DNA of 64,000 nt, from the NCBI GenBank assembly GCA_963650915.1, contig CAVJMJ010000006.1:22865-86864 (forward strand), read 5' to 3'. Positions 54,786 to 63,897 of this stretch are shown in pieces; the first letter of the stretch is position 1; each line of letters opens with the position of its first letter. The notes beneath the pieces were generated by a model that saw only the letters and a program-made list of their open reading frames with translations, was not told the origin of the DNA and searched no databases. Both the position numbers and the translations under genes were made by a program. Origin of the DNA: UBA4636 sp963650915. GTDB lineage: Bacteria; Bacillota; Clostridia; Christensenellales; Borkfalkiaceae.

Positions 54786-55064
54786 ATGGCAAACAATACC
54801 AGAGAACGTAGATGGAGCGTTCCGTCTACAAGAGCGCAAGGATATGCTTCCGAACGCAAAAATAAGGTTCACGAACACGGACCAAAGGAAGGTAAAGAAC
54901 TTACCGATTACGAGGCGGGACTCCGCTCCGGTTATCTTCAGGCGCAGTCCGATCACGCCGGATTATACAAATATAAGAAGGCTCTCGACGAAGGCAAGAC
55001 CAAAGAGGAAGCGAAAAGAATTTCCCGTACTATCGGAAAGAAAAAAACAGGAGGTAAAAAATAA
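54786..55064 (+). CDS. Hypothetical basic small protein
   Basis: 92 residues, strongly basic (N-terminal ERRWSVPSTRAQGYASERKNK, C-terminal RTIGKKKTGGKK) with a central acidic patch. AAAGGAG lies 9 nt before the ATG. TAATG at the end overlaps the start of the next gene by one base, so the two are coupled. Basic and small, so nucleic-acid binding is possible. Confidence 0.55.
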   Translation: MANNTRERRWSVPSTRAQGYASERKNKVHEHGPKEGKELTDYEAGLRSGYLQAQSDHAGLYKYKKALDEGKTKEEAKRISRTIGKKKTGGKK

Positions 55065-55414
55065 TGGAAAATAAAATTATGGTCGAAAGAGAAACTTTTG
55101 AAAGCCACGGCAACGAATACTATTCCTATTTTATTAAAGGTGTAATTCGCGGCAAGGAAATAAAAATACAAGTTGCTCCGCCTAATAAGGATACCGACAA
55201 AAACGGCTACAACGTTCTCGATGTCGTTTTCGGTGACGCTATGGAAGCGGAACTTGTAATCGTTCCTTACGAAATGAAAGACGACCACGGCAAAATTGTC
55301 AAAGGCAATACATATGCTGTTCGTTCTTACGACGAGGACGGCACAGTTTACGAATGCCCGATTAAGCCCGCGAGAACGTCGGATAAAAGTTTTCTCAATA
55401 TGCTTTTGAGGTAA
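55064..55414 (+). CDS. Hypothetical small protein (possible ssDNA-binding candidate)
   Basis: 116 residues, beta-rich (YYSYFIKGVIRGKEIKIQVAP, NVLDVVFGDAMEAELVIVPYEM, NTYAVRSYDEDGTVYECPIKP) and ending SFLNMLLR. The size and position ahead of the structural-type genes match the place of the ssDNA-binding gene V in filamentous phages, but no family match is established. GGAGG precedes its start within the previous gene. Confidence 0.5.
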   Translation: MENKIMVERETFESHGNEYYSYFIKGVIRGKEIKIQVAPPNKDTDKNGYNVLDVVFGDAMEAELVIVPYEMKDDHGKIVKGNTYAVRSYDEDGTVYECPIKPARTSDKSFLNMLLR

Positions 55415-55443
55415 TTATTAAAAAAAAAGAGAGGTAAAACGAA

Positions 55444-56550
55444 ATGAAAAATAATAAACTTTTTAAAATTCTTATGAGCGGAACGCTCTGTATAGCAGCC
55501 GTAGTCGGAAGCGTTTTCGGACTTGTGGCTTGCGGAAATAAAAACGACGATTCTTCGCAAAAGTCGGCGTATAAGCCGATTATCAACGATGTTATCGGTG
55601 AAGCAGATAATGAAAACGGTGTCGGCGATGTGGATTATGACATAGGCAATACGCCCAACATTAAACTTATGGCGGTAAGAAAGGCTGCCGCAAATGGAAG
55701 CCTTGAAGAAAGCGAACTCGAAGTAACGGCAACGATTACACCCGAAAACGCCACGAACAAGACTGTTGATTGGAGCGTTGCGTTCCAGAATGCAAGTTCC
55801 GCGTGGGCAAGCGGTAAAAACGTTAGCGATTACGTTACGGTAACACCCGATTCAGACGGTTCGCTTAAAGCGACGGTTAAAAATCTTAAAGCGTTCGGCG
55901 AAAAAATCGTCGTTACGGTAACGTCGAGGGCAAATGCGGCTGTGAAAGCAACTATCGTCTGCGATTACAACAGAAAAGTTACGGCTATTTCTTCCGCAAA
56001 TCTTGTAAAAGGCGGCGTGTCGGTTGCCTTTAACAATATCGTGATAGGCGGGCTCGGCAATACGAGCGACAGCGCGGCATACACCATAGGTCACACTTCC
56101 GCATTTTCGGATTATACGGTAGCGGGCACGGAAAAGATTACGAGCAAAATCAAGTTCAACGACGCTTTCGTTGACGGCGTAAAAACCTTGCTTGCAACCG
56201 AATATAAAACCGTTTGGGAAGATTGTATGAGAACTGCTTCCGCGGTGGACAAAACCGCATACGATTTCTCTACTATGGCAGGTTTGATGCTTACTAAAGA
56301 CAACTCGACCGCGACCAAAAACAAGTTGACCGAAGGCGTTCTGAATGCTTGTATGGTAGCTATGGATTCGTGGATAAAGGCTAATCCTACCACGGCTTTT
56401 GCAACCGTTACGGTAAAATCGGATATGCTTAACGCTTCTAACGTAAGTTATCAGGATATATCCAAAGATTTCTCGCTTATGTTTGCGGCAAACGGGCATT
56501 ATATCCCCGTAACCGGCGTAACCGTAACTCCGGGAACTATTGTCTGGTAA
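55444..56550 (+). CDS. Element-borne Ig-module lipoprotein (first)
   Basis: 368 residues. Signal peptide and lipobox GLVACG (Cys30). From about residue 75 to 180 comes a BIG2-like module with ITPENATNKTVDWSVAFQN and VTVTPDSDGSLKATVKN. The module recurs in the protein at 56803 (QPATASNQQVDWKVEW, VTPDSDGSLSARVDC). The C-terminal half is unrelated (YTIGHTSAFSDYTV, DAFVDGVKTLLATEY). Probably exposed on the cell surface or, in a filamentous-phage view, a tip/adsorption protein. A 318-codon antisense frame over it is rejected. Confidence 0.7.
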   Translation: MKNNKLFKILMSGTLCIAAVVGSVFGLVACGNKNDDSSQKSAYKPIINDVIGEADNENGVGDVDYDIGNTPNIKLMAVRKAAANGSLEESELEVTATITPENATNKTVDWSVAFQNASSAWASGKNVSDYVTVTPDSDGSLKATVKNLKAFGEKIVVTVTSRANAAVKATIVCDYNRKVTAISSANLVKGGVSVAFNNIVIGGLGNTSDSAAYTIGHTSAFSDYTVAGTEKITSKIKFNDAFVDGVKTLLATEYKTVWEDCMRTASAVDKTAYDFSTMAGLMLTKDNSTATKNKLTEGVLNACMVAMDSWIKANPTTAFATVTVKSDMLNASNVSYQDISKDFSLMFAANGHYIPVTGVTVTPGTIVW

Positions 56551-56556
56551 TAGATT

Positions 56557-56739
56557 ATGAGAAAATCTATGGCAGGGCGAAGTGTTCTTCGCAATATAAT
56601 TACGGTGGTAATGTCGCTGTCCGTAGTTGTTCTGGCAAGCGGAGCGTTTGCCTTCCTTGCCAAGAAAGTATGGTCTCCTTCGGATAACGAAATTCCGGTT
56701 AAAGAAATAATCGTCGATACGTTGACGATAGATTTTTAG
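56557..56739 (+). CDS. Small single-span membrane protein
   Basis: 60 residues: basic N terminus (MRKSMAGRSVLRN), one hydrophobic span (about 14-34), then acidic SPSDNEIPVKEIIVDTLTIDF. It begins 6 nt after the lipoprotein stop. Followed by the hairpin at 56747. Size and position allow a minor virion or anchor protein, but the charge pattern (basic before, acidic after the span) is not that of a mature inovirus major coat protein. Weak ribosome site. Confidence 0.5.
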   Translation: MRKSMAGRSVLRNIITVVMSLSVVVLASGAFAFLAKKVWSPSDNEIPVKEIIVDTLTIDF

Positions 56740-56746
56740 CCAAAAA

Positions 56747-56772
56747 GAAAGGGGCTGTTTTAAGCCCCTTTC
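56747..56772 (+). terminator. Hairpin after the small membrane protein
   Basis: GAAAGGGGCT, TTTTA-type loop, AGCCCCTTTC: a 10-bp stem but no T-run on the plus strand (CAACTAAAAAAA follows). It may be an mRNA-stabilising hairpin or a partial terminator that sets different expression of genes on either side. Confidence 0.5.
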
Positions 56773-56802
56773 AACTAAAAAAATAAATTTTGGAGGTATT
56801 AA

Positions 56803-58365
56803 ATGCAAAACTTAAAACACGGCGAATATGCCGTTAATCGACATATAGCCACACTTATCACGTTTATTCTGCTTATAACGAGTATCCTTACGATATTCGC
56901 CTCTTGCGGAAAAACGGAAGAAAAATCAACGATTCAAAACAATGATTTGGCGTTTGAAGATAACAACCTGAACGCAAATATGATGTTCTCACCTGTTAAA
57001 TTGAATGCGGCAGATTCTCTGGCTTTGGCTTCTTACACCGTCAAAGCAACAATTCAACCCGCAACGGCAAGTAATCAACAGGTAGATTGGAAAGTCGAAT
57101 GGGATGCAAATGCAACGTTAAAAAGTCAAAAGATAAGCGATTATCTTTCCGTAACGCCTGATAGCGACGGTTCGCTCTCGGCAAGAGTCGATTGTTATAA
57201 ATCGTTTATAGGCAATACTGCCGTATTGTCTGCAACAACGAGGGACGGCAAAATTAAAGGAACTTGCAATATCGTGTTTATCGGTAAAGCAACGGACATT
57301 GCCGTTGAAAGCAGGGCCGTTAAAAAATCAACAACGGAACGCGGCGAATATTACGAGGTTTACCCTAATAAAACGCATACGTTCGATATAAGTCTTTCTA
57401 ACGTATTCAACAGCGTTGCAACGCCGAAATTTACCGTAACAAGAGGCGGAAGCGGTTCTGTGTATTTCGGAACTGAATATGCTGCCCCCGATATAACTTC
57501 TTACAGCGATATAACAAAAAAAGACATAAATCAATTCGCGGATAGATTTATAACTTCGGCAAGCGTTTCCGGTTCTACTCTCACCATAAAAACCGGCGAT
57601 AAAAAACTTGAAGAATTTTATTCATCGTCTCAACCAGACGGCGCATTATGGGGGACTACATACTACGACAGATATATCGAAGTCGATGAGTTTGATTTGC
57701 TTATGGACGACGAGTACGATAAAAAAGCCGAGCAAAACGTGCAATGGCTTAAATCCTGTTATTTTTATGTAACCGTTAAAGACGAAGTAAGCGGACTTTC
57801 CGAAACGATAAAACTATTTTTTGTAGACGTCCCGAAGCCGCTTATCAGTTATACAACCGATTTAACGCCTACAACGACAGCCGAACGCGGAACGTTTTAT
57901 CAATTACAACCGAAAAAGACTTACACGTTTAATCTTTCAGTTGAAAATGCTGAAAATCCGACATTCTCTACCGTTAGAACCGGAACGGGAAGCGTATATT
58001 TCGGCACGGAGTATGCGGCGGCAGATGTCACTTCGTTTTCGGACATTACAAAAAAGAACCTTAATTCTTTGGTAAATCAGTTTATCACTTCTGCTACGAT
58101 CTCAAACGGAGTTCTTACCATAACTACGGGAGATAAAGACTTGAACAGTTATTATTCGTCATCTAAAATGGACGACGCTATGTGGGGAACATCGTATTAC
58201 GACAGATATGTTTTCGAGGATGAGTTCGATATGGTCGGCGGAACGGATTTTGCCGAAAAATCCAAAGAAAACATAGAACTTGTAAAGTCGTGTTATTTTT
58301 CGGTCAGCATAGTCGTAAAAAGCGATGGCGTAAGTTCTTCAAAAGAAATCAGATTCTTCATATAA
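56803..58365 (+). CDS. Element-borne Ig-module lipoprotein (second) with internal duplication
   Basis: 520 residues. Signal peptide and lipobox IFASCG (Cys35). One Ig-like module (about 70-165) is shared with the 55444 protein. It is followed by two homologous units of about 150-170 residues (about 175-340 and 355-520), both with ERGxxYxxxPxKTxTF, SVYFGTEYAA, DITKKxxN and WGTxYYDRY. Internal duplication at protein level is clear, with conservation. GGAGG precedes the ATG. Exported and lipid-anchored; possible receptor-binding or surface function. Confidence 0.75.
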   Translation: MQNLKHGEYAVNRHIATLITFILLITSILTIFASCGKTEEKSTIQNNDLAFEDNNLNANMMFSPVKLNAADSLALASYTVKATIQPATASNQQVDWKVEWDANATLKSQKISDYLSVTPDSDGSLSARVDCYKSFIGNTAVLSATTRDGKIKGTCNIVFIGKATDIAVESRAVKKSTTERGEYYEVYPNKTHTFDISLSNVFNSVATPKFTVTRGGSGSVYFGTEYAAPDITSYSDITKKDINQFADRFITSASVSGSTLTIKTGDKKLEEFYSSSQPDGALWGTTYYDRYIEVDEFDLLMDDEYDKKAEQNVQWLKSCYFYVTVKDEVSGLSETIKLFFVDVPKPLISYTTDLTPTTTAERGTFYQLQPKKTYTFNLSVENAENPTFSTVRTGTGSVYFGTEYAAADVTSFSDITKKNLNSLVNQFITSATISNGVLTITTGDKDLNSYYSSSKMDDAMWGTSYYDRYVFEDEFDMVGGTDFAEKSKENIELVKSCYFSVSIVVKSDGVSSSKEIRFFI

Positions 58366-58378
58366 GGCGGTGACGGAT

Positions 58379-58945
58379 ATGAAAAACAGTTTTATTAAAA
58401 CAATTTCTTATATAGCGGTTCTGCTCGTTATTTCGCTTGTAATCGGGTTCGCAATATTTCTCACAAACGGTTTTACGGAAGCACCTAAGAATTTTTACGT
58501 AGAAATAGGCAATGAAAGAGTGGCTTCGTCTACGGGCGGATACACTTTTGAAAAAGGTAAACCAACCGACGTAAAACTGATATTTATAGGGAACGGAAAC
58601 AAAGAATACTCCGTAAAAATCACACCGAAAACGGATTATGATTTTTTGTTTTTCGTGGACAGCGAAGAAGTAAAATTTTCGGCGGTAAACGATTATACCG
58701 ATTGTTTTAATATTGTAAAAAAAGACAACGAATTCAGTATCGAACCGAAAGGAACTTTATATGCCGTTCTGAAACAAAAATATTCCGAGAAAGATATTAA
58801 GATTGACAAATCGGCAATCCCCGACGGCGATATGTTTACGCTCGAAATTAAAGCCGCGTCAGCCGAAGCCACTGTCAAGATAAATTTCAAAGTACCTAAT
58901 CCGAAAGCGGAAATCCTCATAGATCCGACGGAGATAATTATTTGA
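58379..58945 (+). CDS. Membrane-anchored protein with beta-rich exterior
   Basis: 188 residues. The start at ATG 58379 is chosen because AAGGCGGTG lies 7 nt upstream; the GTG at 58370 is within that site. N-terminal span (about 8-32) followed by a beta-rich domain (NFYVEIGNERV, FTLEIKAASAEATVKINFKVP). Its end TTGA overlaps the TTG start of the next gene by 4 nt, so translation is coupled. No family recognised. Confidence 0.65.
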   Translation: MKNSFIKTISYIAVLLVISLVIGFAIFLTNGFTEAPKNFYVEIGNERVASSTGGYTFEKGKPTDVKLIFIGNGNKEYSVKITPKTDYDFLFFVDSEEVKFSAVNDYTDCFNIVKKDNEFSIEPKGTLYAVLKQKYSEKDIKIDKSAIPDGDMFTLEIKAASAEATVKINFKVPNPKAEILIDPTEIII

Positions 58946-60357
58946 GATTTGTCAAACGATTAGCCGTTTTATGCGTAACGCTTTGCGTTTTCTTTACGGG
59001 AATGCAAAGCGCCGCAAATGTGGCTTTTGCGGAAGATAAAACGGCTACCGAGGTTTTGGAAGATTTAAGCAGGGATAAGTCGTTCAATCCTGACAACTAT
59101 CCAACCAAAACGGACGACTATTCTTTGCAGATAATCCAACTTGCCGAAAGCACAGATAAAGAACTTTTTGTTTACGTCTACCAGCCGAGCGGTAAAACCA
59201 AAGATTTTAAAGCGTCCTCTATCAACATTTCGACTACGATAAACGACAACATTTCGTATCTGAATTACAAACTCGAACTGTTAAACAGTAGCGGCGTGTT
59301 TTACAAATACAAAGTTGTCGGGCTTACGGTAAAGGACGAAAGCGTGAGATATTACGCTATCAGTTCTATTTATCGCCCGTTCGACGAAAGTATAGATAAA
59401 CAAGCAAGTGGCGGTAATACCGTAACCGAAGTTAATTACAACGTTTCAAAACAGTATGCTTTCGGAACAATAAACGGCAAACCTTATGTGAATTGCGTGG
59501 ATATCGAAACAATCGTCGTTACGGATAAGTTCGTGGGGTTCGTAAGGTATAAAGACGGATTCAAACTATACGTCGGAGCGTGCGACAGCCATTTCGTAGC
59601 GTTCAACACGGACAAACCCATAGACAAACTCTTGGAAGCGGACGTATATTATACAACGCAAAGTTACGATTTGTCTTCTGCTCCCTTTGTCGGAGTAAAA
59701 GAAACGTTCGGAGATAAAGCGGACAAGTACGCCTATCTCAAATACACGGACAAGGTTGAACATACCGGCGACGGTTTATTCGCGGGAACATATAAGTGGG
59801 ACAGAATTCAGACGATTGACGACTTTATCAAAGGCGAAAACCGCGAGAATATCTACCACGGCGCAGTCCTTGACGTAAAGACTTCATCAAAATTAACCGA
59901 CGAAGCCTTGAACGAACTCAAAGGCAAGAAATGGGTATTGCGTTTTGCCGAGACGGACTATTCGCTGAACGGCTACGCTACGACAGGTTCTACGTTTGAA
60001 AGTTATACTCTCGTTGGTGACGTAACAATCCTTCGCTTGAAGTTTGAAACGGACGGAATTACTTACAATCTCGGCGTGATTGACAACAAGCAAACGGGTG
60101 GGAAAGAGCCGTCGAACGAAACGGAAATAGACGTAAGTCTGAACGACAACGGTAAGACGATTTTATACCTGCTTTTGCTCATTCTTTTAGTTGTTCTCTG
60201 CGCCCCTGTTTTGCCTTACGTTTTGCAAGGTGTATTATGGATAATTACGCTGCCTGTCAAAGGTGTTTCGGCTCTTATAAAATCTATAAAACGAAGGCGC
60301 GCCGAAAAGCGTGTACGAAAAGAATTTGCCGACCGATGGAAGGATATCGAAAAGTAA
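58942..60357 (+). CDS. Secreted protein with C-terminal membrane anchor and basic tail
   Basis: 471 residues. TTG start with a signal peptide (RFVKRLAVLCVTLCVFF, cleaved near VAFAED). A long extracytoplasmic part, then one or two hydrophobic spans (about 410-440: ILYLLLLILLVVLCAPVLPYVL, and IITLPVKGVSALI) and a Lys/Arg-rich cytoplasmic tail (KRRRAEKRVRKEFADRW). Signal peptide plus late span plus basic tail is the general layout of filamentous-phage attachment proteins (pIII), but no sequence similarity is visible. Function open. Confidence 0.65.
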   Translation: MRFVKRLAVLCVTLCVFFTGMQSAANVAFAEDKTATEVLEDLSRDKSFNPDNYPTKTDDYSLQIIQLAESTDKELFVYVYQPSGKTKDFKASSINISTTINDNISYLNYKLELLNSSGVFYKYKVVGLTVKDESVRYYAISSIYRPFDESIDKQASGGNTVTEVNYNVSKQYAFGTINGKPYVNCVDIETIVVTDKFVGFVRYKDGFKLYVGACDSHFVAFNTDKPIDKLLEADVYYTTQSYDLSSAPFVGVKETFGDKADKYAYLKYTDKVEHTGDGLFAGTYKWDRIQTIDDFIKGENRENIYHGAVLDVKTSSKLTDEALNELKGKKWVLRFAETDYSLNGYATTGSTFESYTLVGDVTILRLKFETDGITYNLGVIDNKQTGGKEPSNETEIDVSLNDNGKTILYLLLLILLVVLCAPVLPYVLQGVLWIITLPVKGVSALIKSIKRRRAEKRVRKEFADRWKDIEK

Positions 60358-60368
60358 AAACAAACGAA

Positions 60369-60408
60369 AAATGCCGGCGGATCTGATTGGTTCGTCGGCA
60401 TTATTTTT
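60369..60408 (+). terminator. Terminator between structural-type genes and the ATPase gene
   Basis: AATGCCG and CGGCATT arms, extended by CG, with T-rich sequence after. It would separate the secreted-protein run from the ATPase-Rep part. Confidence 0.65.
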
Positions 60409-60433
60409 ATCAACTAAAATAAGGAGTTTTATA

Positions 60434-60577
60434 ATGAAAATAGTAAAAAGAATTATGGCGGTTTTACTGCTGTTTATAACAATTTTGGCGGTAAGTTATT
60501 TTGTCTATACGGCTAAACAAATACCGCCCGAAAATACGATTCCGGAGGTGCTTTATGAAGTGGCAACGACGGTTTAA
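60434..60577 (+). CDS. 47-residue single-span protein
   Basis: MKIVKRIMAVLLL onward, one span (about 7-27), then acidic IPPENTIPEVLYEV. AAGGAG lies 8 nt before the ATG. The gene runs 23 nt into the ATPase gene, so they are coupled. It could be a small virion or membrane partner protein; the charge pattern again lacks the classic basic C terminus. Confidence 0.55.
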   Translation: MKIVKRIMAVLLLFITILAVSYFVYTAKQIPPENTIPEVLYEVATTV

Positions 60578-62672
60578 TATTATGCTCACGATAGCCTTTA
60601 CAACGGCATTTATTTTACTCGGAGTGTTCGTGTTCGGAGTTGTCTATCAACGTGTTTTTGAGGCTTTAATCGACTTATACGGCGGTTTTAAGCATTATTT
60701 CTGCGTATTGTTTGGCTTACCTACAAACGATTTGCCGAGCGTAACGGACTATTCAAAAGTTATGGAATGGACGACAATTTTACCGTCTGATTTTGAGAGT
60801 TTTAAGGTCAATGCAACGACGTATTTTTCAATGCTTATAAGTAAAGAAAATTTCTTATCGTGGTTATCTGCAACAGGGGCAAAAGTAAGTGTTTGGGCAA
60901 AAGTTTTAATCATACTTTTGCCGTGTGTTGTGGTGTTGATTATTGTAGTAAAACGCATATACGCTACGCCTAATACAAGGCACAATAAAGACACCGTTCC
61001 GCTAAGAATTTACAAGACGATTACAAGGTGCACAACCGAACCGTTGAAGCGTTTTTTACGGCAGTATTTTGAGTTCGTAAAACAGTATAATTCGATATGG
61101 ATTATCTGGCTGATAATTTGGGTTTTTAACCTGAATTTTGCGACGGTGATTACAGAGTTTTTCGCCTTTTATTTCTACTTCGCCGTATCCTTCGATTTCA
61201 AAGCGATTTATACGCAAATCGTAAAACTTTTTATTGATTTACAAGTGATTGTAAAGCACGTTCCGTTTTGGATAATTCTTATTTTCGTATGGTTGATTTT
61301 CGAGCGTTGGAGAAAAAATCTCGCGACTGTAAAACTACGTCGAATGGAGAACGCAAACCGTGGTTTTATAAACGATTTACCTATCGTTTCGATGACGTGC
61401 GGCAGTATGGGAAAGAAAAAGACAACGATTATAACGGATATGGCGTTATCGCAGGAAGTTATGTTCCGAAATATCGCTTACGGTAAGTTACAGGAAACGG
61501 ATATGAAATTTCCAAATTTCGGTTGGATTGCCTTTGAAATGGAACTAAGAAAGTGTATGGAATACGGCACGGTTTATAACCTTGCAACGGTAAAAGAATG
61601 GATAAAAATTAAACGCGCCCGATACGAAAAGCACCATAACGATTTGTTACAACTTTACGGATACGACAGCGAGCGATACGGGCTTTATTACCGCGACGGA
61701 CTGAAAACGAGTTACATATTCGACGTACTTTCAACCTACGCACAACTCTATTTTATCTATGTAATTCAAAGCAGTCTGATAGTGGCAAATTATTCGATTC
61801 GTGAAGATAATCGACTTATAGACGGCGGAAACTTTCCCATTTGGTCAACCGATTTCTTCTCAAAGAATCCCCGACCGTCAAGACACGCCCATATTCTCGA
61901 CTTCGATATTTTAAGGCTTGGCAAAAAAGTTTTAGAGAATAACCCCAACGCAGGGAGTTTTGAGTTTGGAGTAGTGGCGATTACGGAAGTTGGAAAAGAA
62001 CGCGGAAACAATCTTGAACTGAAAGAAGTCAAAAAAGGCACGGAAGAAACAAATCAAAAGAACGATTTATTTAATTCGTGGCTGAAAATGTGCAGACATT
62101 CGGCAACGGTGGATAATTATCCGTTTATAAAGGTATTTACAGACGAGCAACGACCTTCTTCGTGGGGTGCGGACGCGCGGGAACTTTGCGATATAGTTCA
62201 CATAGTTTCGTCGGGGAATACCCGTTTGGCGTTACCGTTTTTTACTATCGAAGATATGCTCAATGAATGGCTCTTTAATCGGTTTATCAACTTATACGAT
62301 GGCTTTCGGTTTAATCGTGGCGACAGCACGCTGCTTATATATCTACTGAAAAAAGTAACCGCTTTCGTCTATCGCAGAAACACGGTTATATACAACACCT
62401 ACGGCTACAGTATATCGAATATCGAAAAAGAACGTGGAACTATGGACGGCAAAACGGAAAAGAAAAAGTATTACCTTATGAACAAAAAGATTTACAGCCA
62501 AAGATTTTCAACAGACTGTTTCTCGGATTACTTTAACGATATAGCAAAAAATACAAAAATAGGGCTAAATGACTATATGGAATATCAAACGGAAAAAGCA
62601 ACCGTAACGGAATTGAAAATGCAGAACAGTTATTTTATCAACGCATTGTATAAGAATGCCGACTCCGAATAG
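60555..62672 (+). CDS. Multi-span membrane ATPase, Zot/pI-like (filamentous-phage assembly type)
   Basis: 705 residues from the ATG at 60555, chosen over the upstream TTG because GGAGGTG lies 5 nt before it. Membrane spans at about 8-30, 114-134, 180-210 and 237-251. The cytoplasmic ATPase that follows has a Walker A-like CGSMGKKKTT (282-291; Lys replaces the last Gly) and a Walker B-like FGVVAITEVGKE (471-482), then RH at 514-515 and EQRPSSWGADARELCDIVHI. Extrusion ATPases (pI/Zot) of inoviruses have a related P-loop, a late RH..D..Q pattern and a membrane anchor. The spans here come before the ATPase, the opposite of f1 pI. Conjugation VirD4-type coupling protein is the alternative. Confidence 0.6.
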   Translation: MKWQRRFNIMLTIAFTTAFILLGVFVFGVVYQRVFEALIDLYGGFKHYFCVLFGLPTNDLPSVTDYSKVMEWTTILPSDFESFKVNATTYFSMLISKENFLSWLSATGAKVSVWAKVLIILLPCVVVLIIVVKRIYATPNTRHNKDTVPLRIYKTITRCTTEPLKRFLRQYFEFVKQYNSIWIIWLIIWVFNLNFATVITEFFAFYFYFAVSFDFKAIYTQIVKLFIDLQVIVKHVPFWIILIFVWLIFERWRKNLATVKLRRMENANRGFINDLPIVSMTCGSMGKKKTTIITDMALSQEVMFRNIAYGKLQETDMKFPNFGWIAFEMELRKCMEYGTVYNLATVKEWIKIKRARYEKHHNDLLQLYGYDSERYGLYYRDGLKTSYIFDVLSTYAQLYFIYVIQSSLIVANYSIREDNRLIDGGNFPIWSTDFFSKNPRPSRHAHILDFDILRLGKKVLENNPNAGSFEFGVVAITEVGKERGNNLELKEVKKGTEETNQKNDLFNSWLKMCRHSATVDNYPFIKVFTDEQRPSSWGADARELCDIVHIVSSGNTRLALPFFTIEDMLNEWLFNRFINLYDGFRFNRGDSTLLIYLLKKVTAFVYRRNTVIYNTYGYSISNIEKERGTMDGKTEKKKYYLMNKKIYSQRFSTDCFSDYFNDIAKNTKIGLNDYMEYQTEKATVTELKMQNSYFINALYKNADSE

Positions 62673-62732
62673 AGTTCTGCGAAAACATAATTGAAACGGC
62701 GTCGGCATCTCTTTTACAAAAAGGAGGTCAAA

Positions 62733-63758
62733 ATGCCATATGGCGAAACGAAAGTTTACTTTGACGGATCTCATTATATAGCAATCCCACATACTACGCG
62801 ACCGACAAAAAGGCGTCCAAAACCGCCGGAAGAAAAGATTATTGTCATTGCTAAGGTTGAAGAAGAAAACGGCGTAGAACCCGTTTCCGAGCCTTCTAAA
62901 AGCGAAGTTAAAATCGCTCAATCGCCCGAGGAAAATGTTTCAACGGAAACGGGAAACGAGCCGTCTTCTACGAAACCGAAAATACGCGAAATGACGAGAA
63001 AAGAACTCTTCGAAGAACTTTACGAAAAATCAAAAGAGATGCGTAAAGGCGAACGTAAAAGATTTATTATAAACGGTGTGTCGGATTATTTTCCTAACAA
63101 AGAAAAAGCCGAAGAATACGTCGTAAAAAATCTTGAACGAAAATTACGAAATATGATATCCAGACGCGTCCGTTTATGGAGAAAAATTCGGTTGCAAAAG
63201 TTTAATTATTTTTGCACTTTCACCTACGATAGCAAGAAACATACCGAGGAATCTTTTCGCAAATCGTTGAAAAGTTGTCTAAGCCATTTTTGTTCTCGTA
63301 AAGGCTGGAAATATATCGGCGTTTGGGAGCGTTCTCCTGAGAAAAAACGATTGCACTTTCACGGCATCTTTTACATACCGAAAGGCACTATTCCCGACAA
63401 TGTTCCTGTCAACGATTACAATCTTAGAACGCAAAGACGGCAGATTACATATCAAAACCCATACTTTAACTCCCGTTTCGGTCGTTCGGACTTCGAGGAA
63501 ATAAACACAGATTCGGACCTGTCCGAAATGATGAGATACATTATGAAGTATATGGAAAAGACGGGCGAAAGGCTTGTCTACTCCAAAGGATTACCGCAGT
63601 TTTTTATCTCGGATATTATGGACGAAGATATAGCAGGTCCTATCGGTCTGGAAGATAAAAAGTTGTTGCTTTTTGACGACTTTACCTGTTGGGACGAGGG
63701 CTGCTATATGGGCAAAATTTCGCCCGAAGTAATAGCACAAATGCGCAAAGTAAACTAA
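62733..63758 (+). CDS. HUH rolling-circle replication initiator (Rep/G2P-like)
   Basis: 341 residues; start at 62733 with AAGGAGG 8 nt upstream. N-terminal acidic/Pro-rich tail (about 1-90), then the HUH nuclease: motif 1 FCTFTYD (160-166), motif 2 LHFHGIF with His208 and His210, motif 3 YIMKYMEK with candidate catalytic Tyr269 and Tyr273 and Lys272. Such enzymes nick a single-strand origin, become linked to DNA through Tyr and start rolling-circle replication. The family includes gene II proteins of inoviruses and Rep of small plasmids and Microviridae. It follows the ATPase gene by 60 nt and is itself followed by the inverted repeat at 63898, a natural origin candidate. Confidence 0.85.
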   Translation: MPYGETKVYFDGSHYIAIPHTTRPTKRRPKPPEEKIIVIAKVEEENGVEPVSEPSKSEVKIAQSPEENVSTETGNEPSSTKPKIREMTRKELFEELYEKSKEMRKGERKRFIINGVSDYFPNKEKAEEYVVKNLERKLRNMISRRVRLWRKIRLQKFNYFCTFTYDSKKHTEESFRKSLKSCLSHFCSRKGWKYIGVWERSPEKKRLHFHGIFYIPKGTIPDNVPVNDYNLRTQRRQITYQNPYFNSRFGRSDFEEINTDSDLSEMMRYIMKYMEKTGERLVYSKGLPQFFISDIMDEDIAGPIGLEDKKLLLFDDFTCWDEGCYMGKISPEVIAQMRKVN

Positions 63759-63807
63759 CGAAAAATAAACGTAATACAAGGCTTAAAAATAAGAGTCCTA
63801 CATGGCG

Positions 63808-63856
63808 GTTAAAGGCGAAGATCGCCAAGCGGTTTAGCGGCGACTTCGCCTTCCGT
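63808..63856. repeat. Imperfect hairpin after rep
   Basis: AAGGCGAAGATCGCC and GGCGACTTCGCCTT arms pair over 14 bp with one bulged A, loop about AAGCGGTTTAGC. Between the rep stop and the larger inverted repeat. Confidence 0.7.
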
Positions 63857-63897
63857 TCGTGCTTTTATTTTCCGAGTATAGTTTAGTGAATTTAGTT

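Noticed and set aside
55852..56808. 318-codon antisense frame over the Ig-module lipoprotein
   Set aside because: Antisense to a gene with signal peptide, lipobox and ribosome site; sequence is rich in His/Arg/Tyr as expected for a reverse frame.
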